Assembly (NCBI GenBank): GCA_963749145.1
Contig: CAVVLN010000005.1
Span: forward strand, 558,001 to 622,000
DNA from: JASHPR01 sp963749145
GTDB taxonomy: Bacteria; Actinomycetota; Actinomycetes; Streptosporangiales; Streptosporangiaceae
DNA: 64,000 nt
Direction of reading: 5' to 3'
In this document: positions 35,581-44,529 of the stretch, one piece after another
Layout: every line of letters starts with the position of its first letter
How positions within the stretch are numbered: the stretch's first letter is position 1
Program-made: the position numbers and the translations under genes
The notes under the pieces: generated by a model
Seen by the model: the letters and a program-made list of their open reading frames with translations, nothing else
Database searches by the model: none
Told to the model about the DNA's origin: nothing

Positions 35581-36359
35581 ATGCCGACACCACGCTGGCG
35601 GGCCGGGGACTTCGATCCCGGCCTGTTCGATCTGCTCGACTGCGCGGGCGGAATGCTTGGTCACTTCAAGCGGGCGGCCCGGATGCACGCCACCCCTGGC
35701 GGCGGCGATTGGGGAGCCGGCGTACGCGGGTTCGTCGGGCCCGAGGGCCCGGGCCCTGGGGCGGCGGCGGCCCGTGGGGCGGCTGGTGGTTCGGAACCCA
35801 GGGCCCGCCCGGGCCACCGCGCGGGCCGAAGGCCGGCCGCGGGGACGTGCGGGCCGCGATCCTGGCCCTGCTGCGCGAGGGCCCCCGCACCGGCTACCAG
35901 ATCATGTCCGACATCGAAGAGCGCAGCGGCGGGGCGTGGCGGCCCAGCCCGGGCGCGGTCTACCCGGCGCTGGCCCAGCTGGCCGACGAAGGCCTGATCG
36001 TGGGCGAGGAGTCGGCCGGCCGCCGGACGTTCAGCCTCACCGAGGCCGGGCGGGACCACATCGAGCAGCACCCGGAGATGGCGCGGGGCGCGTGGGAGTC
36101 CCGGGAGCAGCAGGAGGCCTGGCAGGTACCCGGCCTGTTCGCCGAGGCGGCCCGGCTGGGCGGCGGCATCGTGCAGATCGCGCACGCCGGCACGCCCGAA
36201 CAGGTCCAAGCGGCCGAGCGGCTGCTCGAGCAGACCCGGCGAAGGCTGTACCAGATCCTGGCCGACGACCTGGACGACGACGCCGCCGATGACGACGCCG
36301 AGGACGACCTGGCGGATGACCAGGACGAGCCGCAGGAGGGCGAGCATGGCCACGAATGA
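35581..36359 (+). CDS. PadR-family regulator with an apparent internal frameshift
   Basis: A ribosome binding site (GGAGGCAGGGG) and the operator point to ATG 35581, whose frame reads MPTPRWRAGDFDPGLFDLLD, MLGHFKRAARMH. The conserved PadR domain is in the frame one base back: GPGPWGGGGPWGGWWFG, RGDVRAAILALLREGPRTGY, SPGAVYPALAQLADEGLIVG, to 36359. The switch must fall in the G/C-rich stretch at about 35735-35770, equal to a one-base deletion or a -1 frameshift. The C-terminal part ends in an acidic tail (DDDAADDDAEDDLADDQDEP). The protein probably represses itself and the downstream DUF1707 gene. Confidence 0.75.
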
Positions 36360-36834
36360 CCGAATCCGGGTCTCCGACGCTGACCGGGAGCGCGTTACCA
36401 CCAAGCTGCGCGACCACTTCGCCGCGGGCCGGCTGAACCGCGAGGAACTGGACGAGCGGATCACGGCGGCGCTGAACGCCAAGACGGTCGGTGACCTGCG
36501 CCAGGTCATGACCGACCTGCCGGGGGACGGAACGGAAAGGGCCGGGCTGGCGCCGGCAGGCGGCCTGACCTGGGCCACCAGGCCGGGCCCGGTCTACCGG
36601 CGGCGCGGGCCGCGGGTGCTGCCGGTGGCGCTCCTGGTGCTGCTGGCGGCGGTGCTGCTCCCGGCCGGGCCGTGGCTCCTCTTCGCGATCTTCCCGCTGT
36701 TCCTGATGTTCATGCTGGTGGCGGGCGCGACCGCGCTGTTCGCCGCGGCCCGGTTCCGGCGGCGGATGTGGCGCCACGGGCAGATCGGGCCCGGCTACTA
36801 CTACCACCAGTCCTGGAGCCGGCCCGGCCTGTGA
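36346..36834 (+). CDS. DUF1707 membrane protein
   Basis: ATG 36346 with AGGAGGG upstream overlaps the end of padR by 14 bases. The 162-residue product has the DUF1707 motif at residues 6-55 (RIRVSDADRERVTTKLRDHF, AAGRLNREELDERITAALNA), then a Pro-rich linker and two adjacent hydrophobic segments near residues 90-135. The N-terminus is probably cytoplasmic. Function is unknown; coupling to PadR suggests cell-envelope stress or export. Confidence 0.88.
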   Translation: MATNDRIRVSDADRERVTTKLRDHFAAGRLNREELDERITAALNAKTVGDLRQVMTDLPGDGTERAGLAPAGGLTWATRPGPVYRRRGPRVLPVALLVLLAAVLLPAGPWLLFAIFPLFLMFMLVAGATALFAAARFRRRMWRHGQIGPGYYYHQSWSRPGL

Positions 36835-36845
36835 CCGGCTGAGCC

Positions 36846-36876
36846 ACGGCCGGGGTCGCGGCCCGGGCCCGGCCGT
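36846..36876 (+). terminator. Possible terminator hairpin between convergent genes
   Basis: ACGGCCGGG (36846-36854) pairs with CCCGGCCGT (36868-36876) around a 13-base loop that can itself pair partly. There is no T-run. It ends at the stop of the convergent permease gene. Confidence 0.45.
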
Positions 36877-39323
36877 CACTCCGCGCGCAGCAGCAGCGCG
36901 GTGGGCGTGCGCCCGGCCATCCGGCCGGGCCCCGCCGCCACCAGGTTGGCCAGCACCAGCGCGCCCGCGATGATCAGGATGACCGCCAGCCCGGGCACCG
37001 TCGGCTCGGGCACGACGCTGATCTGCGCCGCGAACAGGTCCCACAGGAACCGGCCCAGCGCGATGCCGACCGGCACGCCGATGACCGTCCCGGCCGCGAC
37101 CGCGATGCTGGACTGCCAGGCGACCGCCACCGCGAGCTGACGCCGGGTGAACCCGATGGTCTTCAGCAGGGCCAGGTCCCGCCGTCGGCGCCGGACCGAG
37201 GCCAGCAGGGTCAGCCCCAGCGCGGCCACGGCCCCGGCGGCCAGGGCCGCGCCGAGGTAGGCCGGGGTGGCCCCCATCGAGCGGTAGTTGACGATCTCGG
37301 CCGGCCGCTGCACGGCCAGCACCTGCCCGCCGTCGGCCGCCGGGACCACCCGCTGCAGCCTGGCCCGCGCCGCGGCCCCGTTCGCGCCCCGGCGCAGCGT
37401 GACCAGGACATTGTCCGGCTGGGCCGGAGCCGCGCCCGGGATCAGCCGGTAGTCGACCACCGCCCCCACGCCCATCTCGGTGTGCAGCGTGCCGGACACG
37501 CCGTACGAGGGCAGGGTGGCGGTGCCGACGATGCGCAGCCGGGCCCGGCGGGTGCTGCCGCCGTTCACCGTGACCTCGTCGCCCACCTGCTTGCCCAGCT
37601 GGGCCAGCGTGGCCCGGCCCAGCACGATCTGCCCCGCGGCCCGCATCCCGTGCCCGGACAGCACCGGCGGCCCGACCGGTGCGTTAAGGCTCGCGCCGAT
37701 CACCGGCACGGTCAGGCCATCGATCTTGAACGTGGCGAAGTAGATGCCGGTCCAGGCGGCCACGGCCGGGTCGTGATCGAGCTCGGCCGCCGCCCGCGCC
37801 CGGGAGACGAACGTGGGGTTGCCCGCGCTCAGCGCGTAGGTCCAGTTCCACCCGTATAGGGCCGGGCGGGACACCAGCGTGTCCAGGCTGGCGCCGAACG
37901 TGACGGTGCCGACGACGACGATCATGGCCAGCGCGGCGCCGAGGATGGCCGACCGGACCGGGACCGCCGAGCGGCCCCGGCCGGGATCGACGGCCAGCCG
38001 GATGCCCTCCACCACCGGCGGCGGCAGGCCCAGCCCGGCCGCCGCGCGGACGATCGCCGACCCCCGCCCCGTCAGGCGCGCCCGGGTGGCCCGGTGCGGC
38101 GCGGCCCGGTACGCCAGCGTCACCGCCACCAGGGCCAGCACGCCTGTCAGCACCGCGGCGCCCCCGCCGAGCACGGTCCAGTCGAACGCGACCCCCGGGT
38201 ACGGGTACACCGTGCGCACCGTACCCAGCGGTGCCAGCGGCGACAGGCCGACGGCCACCGCCACGGCCAGCAGCGCGCCGGCCACGACCGCCGCCAGCAC
38301 CCCGGGGAGCCCGTCGCCGACCGTCATGGCCGGGCTCGCGCCCAGGGCGCGCAGCGTGCCGAGGTCGTCGGCGCCCAGCCGGATCTGCCGGCCGATGAGC
38401 TGGCCCGCGATGATCAGGGCGGCCAGGGCGGCGATCGCGCCGAACACGGCGAGCGCGATCGACACGGGCTGGATGGCCCGCTCGGCCTTGGCCTCGGTGA
38501 GCGAGGTGACGTAGAACTCGACCGGGAAGCCCGGCGGCAGGGCCTGCTCGATGCGGGCCTCGGCCACCGGAACCCCGCTGCTGCCGCCCGCCAGGCGCAC
38601 CGCGCTCTCGGTGCCCAGAATGCAGCACCCGGTGAGCCGGCGGGTGAGGGCCGGGGTGAACAGCACCCCGCCGTCCCGGCCGGCGTCGGCCTCGTCCTGC
38701 ACCGCCTCCTGGCTGAAGATCACCTTCCCGACCACCCGGACGTTGATCCGCAAGTACGGCTTCAGGCCCGGCCGGCCGAAGTCCGGCGAGGCCTCCTGCG
38801 CGTTGCTGAAGAACGCGAAGCCGATCACCTCGCCCACGTGGACCTGGGCCGGGGTGCCCTTGGCGTCGATCACGGCCTCGTCGGCCCGGTCCGGATCGGC
38901 CATCCGGCCCTGGACGACCGTGACGCGGTCCTGGCTGAAGTACTCGCCGTCGATGCTGCCCGGCACGCCCTGCGCGTTGTATTCGATCGCCCCGTCCGGG
39001 GCCAGCACCGCCGCGTCCGCCAGCCCGTAGCTCTCCACCCGCCGCACTCCGGGCAGCCCGGCGATCTTGCGCACCAGCGCCGGATCGTAGCCGCTGCCAG
39101 GGCCGGAGTAGGACAGGCCGGTCAGCACGGTCAGGTCGGACGGGCTGGTGCTGGCCAGGTAGGCCGGGAACGCCGACTGCGTCCGCCGGGCCGCCGCCAC
39201 CGCGCCCAGGGCCAGGCCGCCGACCAGCCCGATCAGCAGCGTCACGGCCAGGTACCCGCCCCAGCGGTCACCGAACGTGGACCGCAGCCGGTACCACGCC
39301 ACCCGCACTGCCGCGCGGCTCAT
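36876..39323 (-). CDS. FtsX-family ABC permease, second copy
   Basis: ATG 39323 (MSRAAVRVAWYRLRSTFGDR) starts an 815-residue protein organised like the one at 21736: first helix YLAVTLLIGLVGGLALGAVA, AARRTQSAFPAYLAS, a large extracytoplasmic domain, and FtsX bundles near residues 280-420 and 680-800 with VRRRRRDLALLKTIGFTRRQ. No ATPase gene is adjacent. The two permeases are likely paralogues that share an ATPase located elsewhere, or one of the other solo ATPases of the genome (inference). Confidence 0.85.
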   Translation of the reverse strand: MSRAAVRVAWYRLRSTFGDRWGGYLAVTLLIGLVGGLALGAVAAARRTQSAFPAYLASTSPSDLTVLTGLSYSGPGSGYDPALVRKIAGLPGVRRVESYGLADAAVLAPDGAIEYNAQGVPGSIDGEYFSQDRVTVVQGRMADPDRADEAVIDAKGTPAQVHVGEVIGFAFFSNAQEASPDFGRPGLKPYLRINVRVVGKVIFSQEAVQDEADAGRDGGVLFTPALTRRLTGCCILGTESAVRLAGGSSGVPVAEARIEQALPPGFPVEFYVTSLTEAKAERAIQPVSIALAVFGAIAALAALIIAGQLIGRQIRLGADDLGTLRALGASPAMTVGDGLPGVLAAVVAGALLAVAVAVGLSPLAPLGTVRTVYPYPGVAFDWTVLGGGAAVLTGVLALVAVTLAYRAAPHRATRARLTGRGSAIVRAAAGLGLPPPVVEGIRLAVDPGRGRSAVPVRSAILGAALAMIVVVGTVTFGASLDTLVSRPALYGWNWTYALSAGNPTFVSRARAAAELDHDPAVAAWTGIYFATFKIDGLTVPVIGASLNAPVGPPVLSGHGMRAAGQIVLGRATLAQLGKQVGDEVTVNGGSTRRARLRIVGTATLPSYGVSGTLHTEMGVGAVVDYRLIPGAAPAQPDNVLVTLRRGANGAAARARLQRVVPAADGGQVLAVQRPAEIVNYRSMGATPAYLGAALAAGAVAALGLTLLASVRRRRRDLALLKTIGFTRRQLAVAVAWQSSIAVAAGTVIGVPVGIALGRFLWDLFAAQISVVPEPTVPGLAVILIIAGALVLANLVAAGPGRMAGRTPTALLLRAE

Positions 39324-39479
39324 GGCCGCAGTCTCGCCGGCGCCCGCGCGGGCCGGGAAGGGCGCTAGCCGGTCGCCCTCCGTTGGTGTCACTACCACCC
39401 GTCACGCTTAGCCTCCTCCCGGCCGGTGACGCCGGGCGGGCTGGTCGGCCGCTCCTGCGGTCGCGGCGGGCCCGCGTCC

Positions 39480-40229
39480 TTACGAAATGTGACTGCCGAT
39501 GAGGCTGCCGACCGTATACGTCACGCCGACGGCCAGGCCGCCGAGCAGGAGCTGCCGCAGCCCCGAGTGCACCACGGACCGGCCGGTGAGCCTGCCGACC
39601 ATGGCCCCGCCGCTGACCAGGGCCACGGCGGTGATGCCCAGGCTCACGCCCAGCACGGACAGGCCGAACAGGTAGGGCAGCAGCGGGATCAGCGCCCCCA
39701 GGGAGAACGCGAGCAGGGACGCGAACCCGGCCAGGACCGGGGACGGCAGTCCTTCCGGGTCCACGCCGAGTTCCTCGCGGGTGTGCAGGCGCAGGGCCGT
39801 GCGGGGGTCCCGGGACACGGCGGTGGCCATGCGGGCCGCGGTGTCGGGGTCGGCGCCGTAGCTGCGGAAGTAGCCGGCCAGCTCGTCCTGCTCCGCGGCC
39901 GGGAACCGGGCCAGCATCGTGCGCTCGAGCGCCACCTCGGAGCGCACCAGTTCGTTCTGGTTGGTCACGGAGATGTACTCGCCGGTGCCCATGGAGAACG
40001 CGCCCGCCACGAGCGCGGCCGCGCCGGTCAGCACGATCGCGTGCGGCGAGACGCCGCCGCCGCCGACCCCCGCGATCAGCGACGCGTTGGTCACCAGGCC
40101 GTCGACCGCCCCGAACACGGTCGGCCGTAGCCAGCCCCCTGATACGTCGCGGTGCCCGTGTGACCATCCTGCCCGGAGCGCGGCGGCACCGGTGGCCTGC
40201 GAGGGATCCCGCGCATCGTCGTCAGTCAC
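39480..40229 (-). CDS. VIT1/CCC1-family membrane transporter
   Basis: GTG 40229 gives 249 residues: TVFGAVDGLVTNASLIAGVG, GAFSMGTGEYISVTNQNELV, a soluble helical insert with many Glu residues, then LLAFSLGALIPLLPYLFG and LLLGGLAVGVTYTVGSLIGS. This is the VIT family (Fe/Mn export or storage) with the metal-binding helical domain between the first two and the later helices. It most likely exports Mn or Fe across the cell membrane. It is transcribed alone. Confidence 0.88.
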   Translation of the reverse strand: MTDDDARDPSQATGAAALRAGWSHGHRDVSGGWLRPTVFGAVDGLVTNASLIAGVGGGGVSPHAIVLTGAAALVAGAFSMGTGEYISVTNQNELVRSEVALERTMLARFPAAEQDELAGYFRSYGADPDTAARMATAVSRDPRTALRLHTREELGVDPEGLPSPVLAGFASLLAFSLGALIPLLPYLFGLSVLGVSLGITAVALVSGGAMVGRLTGRSVVHSGLRQLLLGGLAVGVTYTVGSLIGSHIS

Positions 40230-40306
40230 CGGACAATTATCGGCCCGGCGTGCCTACCTTCCCGCCGGGCCGGACGATCCGCCGGTGGTCAGATGAAGGG
40301 CGCCGC

Positions 40307-40507
40307 TCAGAGGGCCGACACGAGAAGCAGGATAACCAGGAGCACGACCCCGGTCAGGAGGAACCAGATCACGTGATGCGTGCGTTCTCTGCGAAAGGCG
40401 CGCAGCTGCCGCTGCCGGACCGGGATGCCGCGGTGCGACATGTGGGCCCGGCTGGCGTGCCAGCCGATGTAGCAGGCCACCGCCGCCGCAATCACCGCTA
40501 ATTCCAT
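40307..40507 (-). CDS. Small membrane protein
   Basis: ATG 40507 gives 66 residues with two hydrophobic segments, MELAVIAAAVACYIGW and VIWFLLTGVVLLVILLLVSA, linked by a basic stretch (RQRQLRAFRRERTHH). It is short but the hydrophobic pattern, good codon usage and its position between two real genes favour it. Function unknown. Confidence 0.55.
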   Translation of the reverse strand: MELAVIAAAVACYIGWHASRAHMSHRGIPVRQRQLRAFRRERTHHVIWFLLTGVVLLVILLLVSAL

Positions 40508-40672
40508 GGCTTACGTGGCAGCTCCGCGCCCGGTGACCGCCCGAGCTGCCGCCCCTCCTGAGTCCGCCATCGCTGATCATGTTGCTGCTTTTCGTACTGT
40601 ATCGCGTGGTGCCTGGCTACGTCGTGACCTCAGAGCGGGCCTGATCGTGGCGGGACCGGTGGCGGCCGGAGT

Positions 40673-41404
40673 TCAGCGGGCGCTGAGCGCGCGTCCGGCC
40701 TGGTCGGCCAGGGTCACCGCGACCAGGCGGGCCTGCAGGGACGGCCGGGAGTCCGGCTTAGGGCGCAGCATGAACCGCCCGAAGTACTGGCCGTTGCCGA
40801 AGGTCCGCAGCTCGATCTCCTCGCCGGGCAGCCCGGACTCCTCGACGTCACGACGGTGGCGCCCGACCATCACGCTGCCGTCCGGATCCAGCCGCGGCGG
40901 ATGGCCGAGCAGGGCTCCGTACTCGAACCGGCAGCCGGCCAGGTCGAGCACGCCGATGAGCTGCTTCCTGACGTGGTCCACCACCGCGTCGGGGGACCGG
41001 GCCGTGTGGGCCAGTTCGGCGGTTTCGTGGATCTCGGCCAGGTAGCGCGCGTCGGTGACCGCGATCACCTGCAGCCGCCGGGCCCGCGCGGCCAGCTGGG
41101 ACACGGCCACGCCCACCACCAGCAGCAGCACCGCGGTCCTGATGTCGGACGCCTGGGCGATCGCGAACCGGTCGTAGGGCACGGTGAAGAAGAAGTCGAA
41201 CCAGGCCGCGGCCGACACCGCCGCCAGCGCGCCGGCCAGCCGGTTGCCGATCGCGGCCACCGCGACCACCGCGACCACCAGGACCAGGGCCACGTTCGTG
41301 TTCGACCAGCTTGACCGCAGCGGCAGCAATACCGCCGCCACGGCCAAGGGCAGCAGCAGCCCAGCCGCCACCGCGACCCGGTCCCTGGTCAGGTAGCGAG
41401 CCAT
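40673..41404 (-). CDS. DUF4118 (KdpD-like) membrane protein
   Basis: ATG 41404 begins MARYLTRDRVAVAAGLLLPL. The 243-residue product has the four-helix DUF4118 sensor of KdpD-type kinases at residues 10-115 (VALVLVVAVVAVAAIGNRLA, AAWFDFFFTVPYDRFAI, AVLLLVVGVAVSQLA), then a GAF-like soluble part. No histidine-kinase catalytic domain is present, so it is a sensor-only protein or a partner of a separate kinase. A dipeptidase gene lies divergently 114 bases away. Confidence 0.85.
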   Translation of the reverse strand: MARYLTRDRVAVAAGLLLPLAVAAVLLPLRSSWSNTNVALVLVVAVVAVAAIGNRLAGALAAVSAAAWFDFFFTVPYDRFAIAQASDIRTAVLLLVVGVAVSQLAARARRLQVIAVTDARYLAEIHETAELAHTARSPDAVVDHVRKQLIGVLDLAGCRFEYGALLGHPPRLDPDGSVMVGRHRRDVEESGLPGEEIELRTFGNGQYFGRFMLRPKPDSRPSLQARLVAVTLADQAGRALSAR

Positions 41405-41518
41405 GGCCTTATCTTCGGCCCTCCCGGTCACGCCCGGGCCGGGCCCTAACAGGATCCATACGCCCGCGGAGGGAATCCTGACGGGATCACCACGGCCGCG
41501 CGTTCGTAAGCTGACGCA

Positions 41519-42739
41519 ATGACCGCAACCTCCCGCGAATCCGCCCGCGACATACTCAGCCGCCATCCCATCTGGGACGGGCACAACGACCTGCCGTGGA
41601 CGCTGCGCGTCGCCGACGAGGTCGGCGTGGACACCACCGACCTGGCCGGGCCGGTCCCGGCGATCCAGACCGACCTGCCCCGGCTGCGCCTGGGCGGCGT
41701 CGGCGCGCAGTTCTGGTCGGTTTTTGTTTCGGCGGACCTGGAGGGGGAGGCCGCGGTCACCACCACGCTCGAGCAGATCGACCTGGTGCACGAGCTGATC
41801 CGGCGCTACTCAGGCGCCCTGGAGCTCGCGCTGACCGCGGCGGACGTGGAGCGGATCACCGCCGCGGGCAGGCTGGCCTCGCTGATCGGCGCGGAGGGCG
41901 GCCACTCCATCGGCAACTCGCTGGGCACGCTGCGCGCCCTGTACGCGCTCGGGGTCCGGTACATGACGCTCACCCACAACCGCAACCTGCCCTGGGCCGA
42001 CTCGGCCACCGACGAGCCCGCGCTCGGCGGGCTCAGCGAGTTCGGCCGCGAGGTGGTGCGGGAGATGCAGCGGCTCGGCATGCTCGTTGATCTCTCGCAC
42101 GTCGCGCCGGGCACCATGCGCGACGCGCTGGATGTGGCCGAGGGGCCGGTCATCTTCTCCCACTCCTCGGCGCTGGCCATCTGCGACCATCCGCGCAATG
42201 TGCCCGACGAGATCCTGGCCCGGCTGACCGGCAACGGCGGCACGTGCATGGTGAACTTCGTCCCGGCGTTCATCTCCCAGGCCTGCCGGGACTGGGAACG
42301 GGACTTCGCCGAGGACATGAAGCGACGCGGGTTCGATTTCCGCAACGTGCCCGGCCGGGGTCAGGTCCGTGCCGAGCGGGCGGCGTGGATCGCGCAGCAC
42401 CCCCGGCCCGCGGTCACGCTGGCCGAGGTGGCCGACCACGTCGACCGCGTCCGGGAGGTGGCCGGGGTCGATCACGTCGGCATCGGCAGCGACTACGACG
42501 GCGTCGACTGGCTGCCCGAGGGCCTGGAGGACGTGTCCTGCTACCCGGCCCTGATCGCCGAGCTGCGCGACCGGGGCTGGAGCGAGGCCGACTGCGGCAA
42601 GCTGGCCAGCGGCAACGTGCTACGCACCCTGCACGACGCCGAGGCGGCCGCCCGGGCGATCTCGGCTCGCCGCGGGCCGTCGCGGGCCAGGATCCAGGAC
42701 TTTGGCCGGGCCGCCGCCGCGGCTGAGCGTGTCGGCTGA
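41519..42739 (+). CDS. Membrane-dipeptidase family (M19) peptidase
   Basis: ATG 41519 gives 406 residues with the renal-dipeptidase fold: HPIWDGHNDLPW (metal His and Asp), SLIGAEGGHSIGN with the bridging Glu, VDLSHVAPGTM, VIFSHSSALAICDHPRNVPD and VGIGSDYDG with the last metal Asp. It cleaves dipeptides, probably D-containing or formylated ones, in the cytoplasm since no signal peptide is seen. There is no ribosome binding site, so translation may be leaderless. Confidence 0.95.
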   Translation: MTATSRESARDILSRHPIWDGHNDLPWTLRVADEVGVDTTDLAGPVPAIQTDLPRLRLGGVGAQFWSVFVSADLEGEAAVTTTLEQIDLVHELIRRYSGALELALTAADVERITAAGRLASLIGAEGGHSIGNSLGTLRALYALGVRYMTLTHNRNLPWADSATDEPALGGLSEFGREVVREMQRLGMLVDLSHVAPGTMRDALDVAEGPVIFSHSSALAICDHPRNVPDEILARLTGNGGTCMVNFVPAFISQACRDWERDFAEDMKRRGFDFRNVPGRGQVRAERAAWIAQHPRPAVTLAEVADHVDRVREVAGVDHVGIGSDYDGVDWLPEGLEDVSCYPALIAELRDRGWSEADCGKLASGNVLRTLHDAEAAARAISARRGPSRARIQDFGRAAAAAERVG

Positions 42740-42768
42740 GCCTGCTAGCTGAGCCCCGCTAGCTGAAC
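42735..42768. repeat. Imperfect 13/14-bp tandem repeat over two convergent stop codons
   Basis: GCTGAGCCTGCTA, GCTGAGCCCCGCTA and GCTGAAC follow one another. The dipeptidase TGA (42737-42739) is in the first unit and the DUF427 stop (42759-42761) at the end of the second. Confidence 0.7.
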
Positions 42769-43511
42769 GGTGTCCGGGGCCGCTCCTGCCGCTCGCCGTC
42801 CAGGTAGATGTCCACCTTCTCGTTGTAGAAGCAGGCCAGCCCGGCGACCTTCTGGCTCTCCGGCAGCGGGGCCCGGTAGATCCAGACGAGGTCCTGGTGC
42901 CGGTCCCGGCCGGTGTCCACCGACCAGTAGCTGGCCGCGCCCTTGTACGGGCAGTGCGTGACCGTGTCCGACGGCCGCAGCAGGTCGATCCGGACGTCGG
43001 GTAGCGGCAGGTAGTAGCGGGCGGGCAGGCCGGTCTCGAACAGGATCCGCGGCTGGCGCGAGTCGGCCACCGTCACGCCGTCGATCTCCACCCGCACGTG
43101 GCGCGAGCTGGCCAGGATGTCGATCCGCTTGTAGGGGTCGCGCGGGTGGGTGTAGACCGGCTCGTCCTCCTCGAGCCACTCGCTCATCGCGTTCCAGTCG
43201 ATGCGGACCAGCTCGCGCAGCGACTCCAGCGGCGAGTCCGGATAGCGCAGCGCGGCGCGCTCGGCGGTCGCCGTGGCCACCTTGACGTGCAGCACCTCGC
43301 CGTCGCCCCGGCTGGGTGAGTGGTCGGTCTCGTCCGCGGCGATCAGCGTGGCCCGCACGTCGGACGCGGGCAGATAGTACGTGGGGTAGTAGGGGTGCTC
43401 CCAGACCAGGAACGGCGTCCTGGTGTCCGCGACCAGTTCCCCGTTCAGGTAGACGCGGACCCGCTTGGGTCCCCGCTCGACCCGGACGCTGCCCCGTGAA
43501 TTCTCGGTCAA
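42759..43511 (-). CDS. DUF427 double-domain protein
   Basis: A TTG at 43511 follows GGAGGG by five bases and is the best start, giving 250 residues. Two DUF427 repeats are visible: VRVYLNGELVADTRTPFLVW with YYPTYYLPASDV, and VRVEIDGVTVADSRQPRILF with LPARYYLPLPDVRI, then HCPYKGAASYWSVDTG and the C-terminal VDIYLDGE. The family is abundant in actinomycetes, small beta-rich and of unknown activity. Only 35 bases separate it from the divergent ppx gene. Confidence 0.88.
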   Translation of the reverse strand: MTENSRGSVRVERGPKRVRVYLNGELVADTRTPFLVWEHPYYPTYYLPASDVRATLIAADETDHSPSRGDGEVLHVKVATATAERAALRYPDSPLESLRELVRIDWNAMSEWLEEDEPVYTHPRDPYKRIDILASSRHVRVEIDGVTVADSRQPRILFETGLPARYYLPLPDVRIDLLRPSDTVTHCPYKGAASYWSVDTGRDRHQDLVWIYRAPLPESQKVAGLACFYNEKVDIYLDGERQERPRTPFS

Positions 43512-43546
43512 CCCGGCCCTCCATCCGTATCGGATAGCGTCAGGGT

Positions 43547-44479
43547 ATGCGCTTGGGTGTCTTGGACGTCGGGTCCAACACGGTCCACCTGCTCGTGGTC
43601 GACGCGCATCAGGGTGCGCGCCCGCTGCCCGCGTTCTCGCACAAGGCCGAGTTCCGGCTGGGCGAGCACCTGGACGCGTCAAACCGGCTGACCGAGGAAA
43701 GCGCGCTTCAGCTGCGCGCCTTCGTGGACGAGGCGCTGGGCATCGCCGAGGACAAGGGCGTGCAGGAGTTGCTGGCGTTCGCGACGTCCGCGGTGCGGGA
43801 CGCCGACAACGGCGACGAGGTGCTGGCGTGGATCAAGGCTGAGACGCGGGTCGACATCCAGGTACTGCCCGGCGCGGACGAGTCCCGGCTGACGTTCCTG
43901 GCCGCCCGCCGGTGGTTCGGCTGGTCGTCTGGCCGGCTGCTCCTGCTCGACATCGGCGGCGGCTCGCTGGAGATCGCGTCCGGGGTGGACGAGGACCCCG
44001 GGGTCGCGGTCTCGCTGCCGCTCGGCGCGGGCAGGCTGACCAGGGACTGGCTGGTCGGCGACCCGCCGTCCGCGGACGAGGTGCGCCAGCTGCGCAAGCA
44101 CGTGCGGGCCGAGATCGCGGGTACGGCCGGCACGGTGATGCGGGACGGCCGGGCTGACCACGCGGTCGCGACCTCGAAGACGTTCCGGCAGCTGGCCAGG
44201 ATCGCAGGCGCGGCCCCGTCCAGCGACGGTCCCTACGTCCGGCGGCTCCTGCGGCACGCCGACGTCACCGCGCTGGCCGAGCGGCTGTCCCGGACCAGCG
44301 TCGCGGACCGGACCGAGCTGCCCGGGGTGTCGCGCGGGCGGGCCCCGCAACTCGCCGCGGGCGCGATCGTGGCCGACGCGGCCATGGACCTGTTCGGCCT
44401 GCCCGAGCTCGAGGTCTGCCCGTGGGCCCTGCGGGAGGGCGTCATCCTGCGGCGGCTCGACGCGCTTCCCGGCCGTTAG
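43547..44479 (+). CDS. Ppx/GppA-family phosphatase
   Basis: ATG 43547 begins MRLGVLDVGSNTVHLLVVDA with the phosphate-1 motif. LLLLDIGGGSLEIASG is the phosphate-2 motif with the metal acids, and a helical tail follows, 310 residues in all. The family splits polyphosphate or pppGpp. This is the short form found twice in actinomycetes, so activity on polyphosphate versus pppGpp cannot be chosen from sequence. The ATG lies close after GGATAGCGT, so it may be leaderless. pst genes lie 12 kb away, but ppx is not in that operon. Confidence 0.92.
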   Translation: MRLGVLDVGSNTVHLLVVDAHQGARPLPAFSHKAEFRLGEHLDASNRLTEESALQLRAFVDEALGIAEDKGVQELLAFATSAVRDADNGDEVLAWIKAETRVDIQVLPGADESRLTFLAARRWFGWSSGRLLLLDIGGGSLEIASGVDEDPGVAVSLPLGAGRLTRDWLVGDPPSADEVRQLRKHVRAEIAGTAGTVMRDGRADHAVATSKTFRQLARIAGAAPSSDGPYVRRLLRHADVTALAERLSRTSVADRTELPGVSRGRAPQLAAGAIVADAAMDLFGLPELEVCPWALREGVILRRLDALPGR

Positions 44480-44529
44480 GCGCCGTCTCCGGCCGTTAGG
44501 CGCCGTCTTCCCGGCCGTTAGGCGCCGTC
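44469..44529. repeat. Three tandem 20-bp repeats over two convergent stop codons
   Basis: CCGGCCGTTAGGCGCCGTCT occurs at 44469 and 44489 and again (19 bases of it) at 44511. The ppx TAG is in the first copy and the TAA of the opposite DivIVA-like gene is in the third. Confidence 0.85.
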
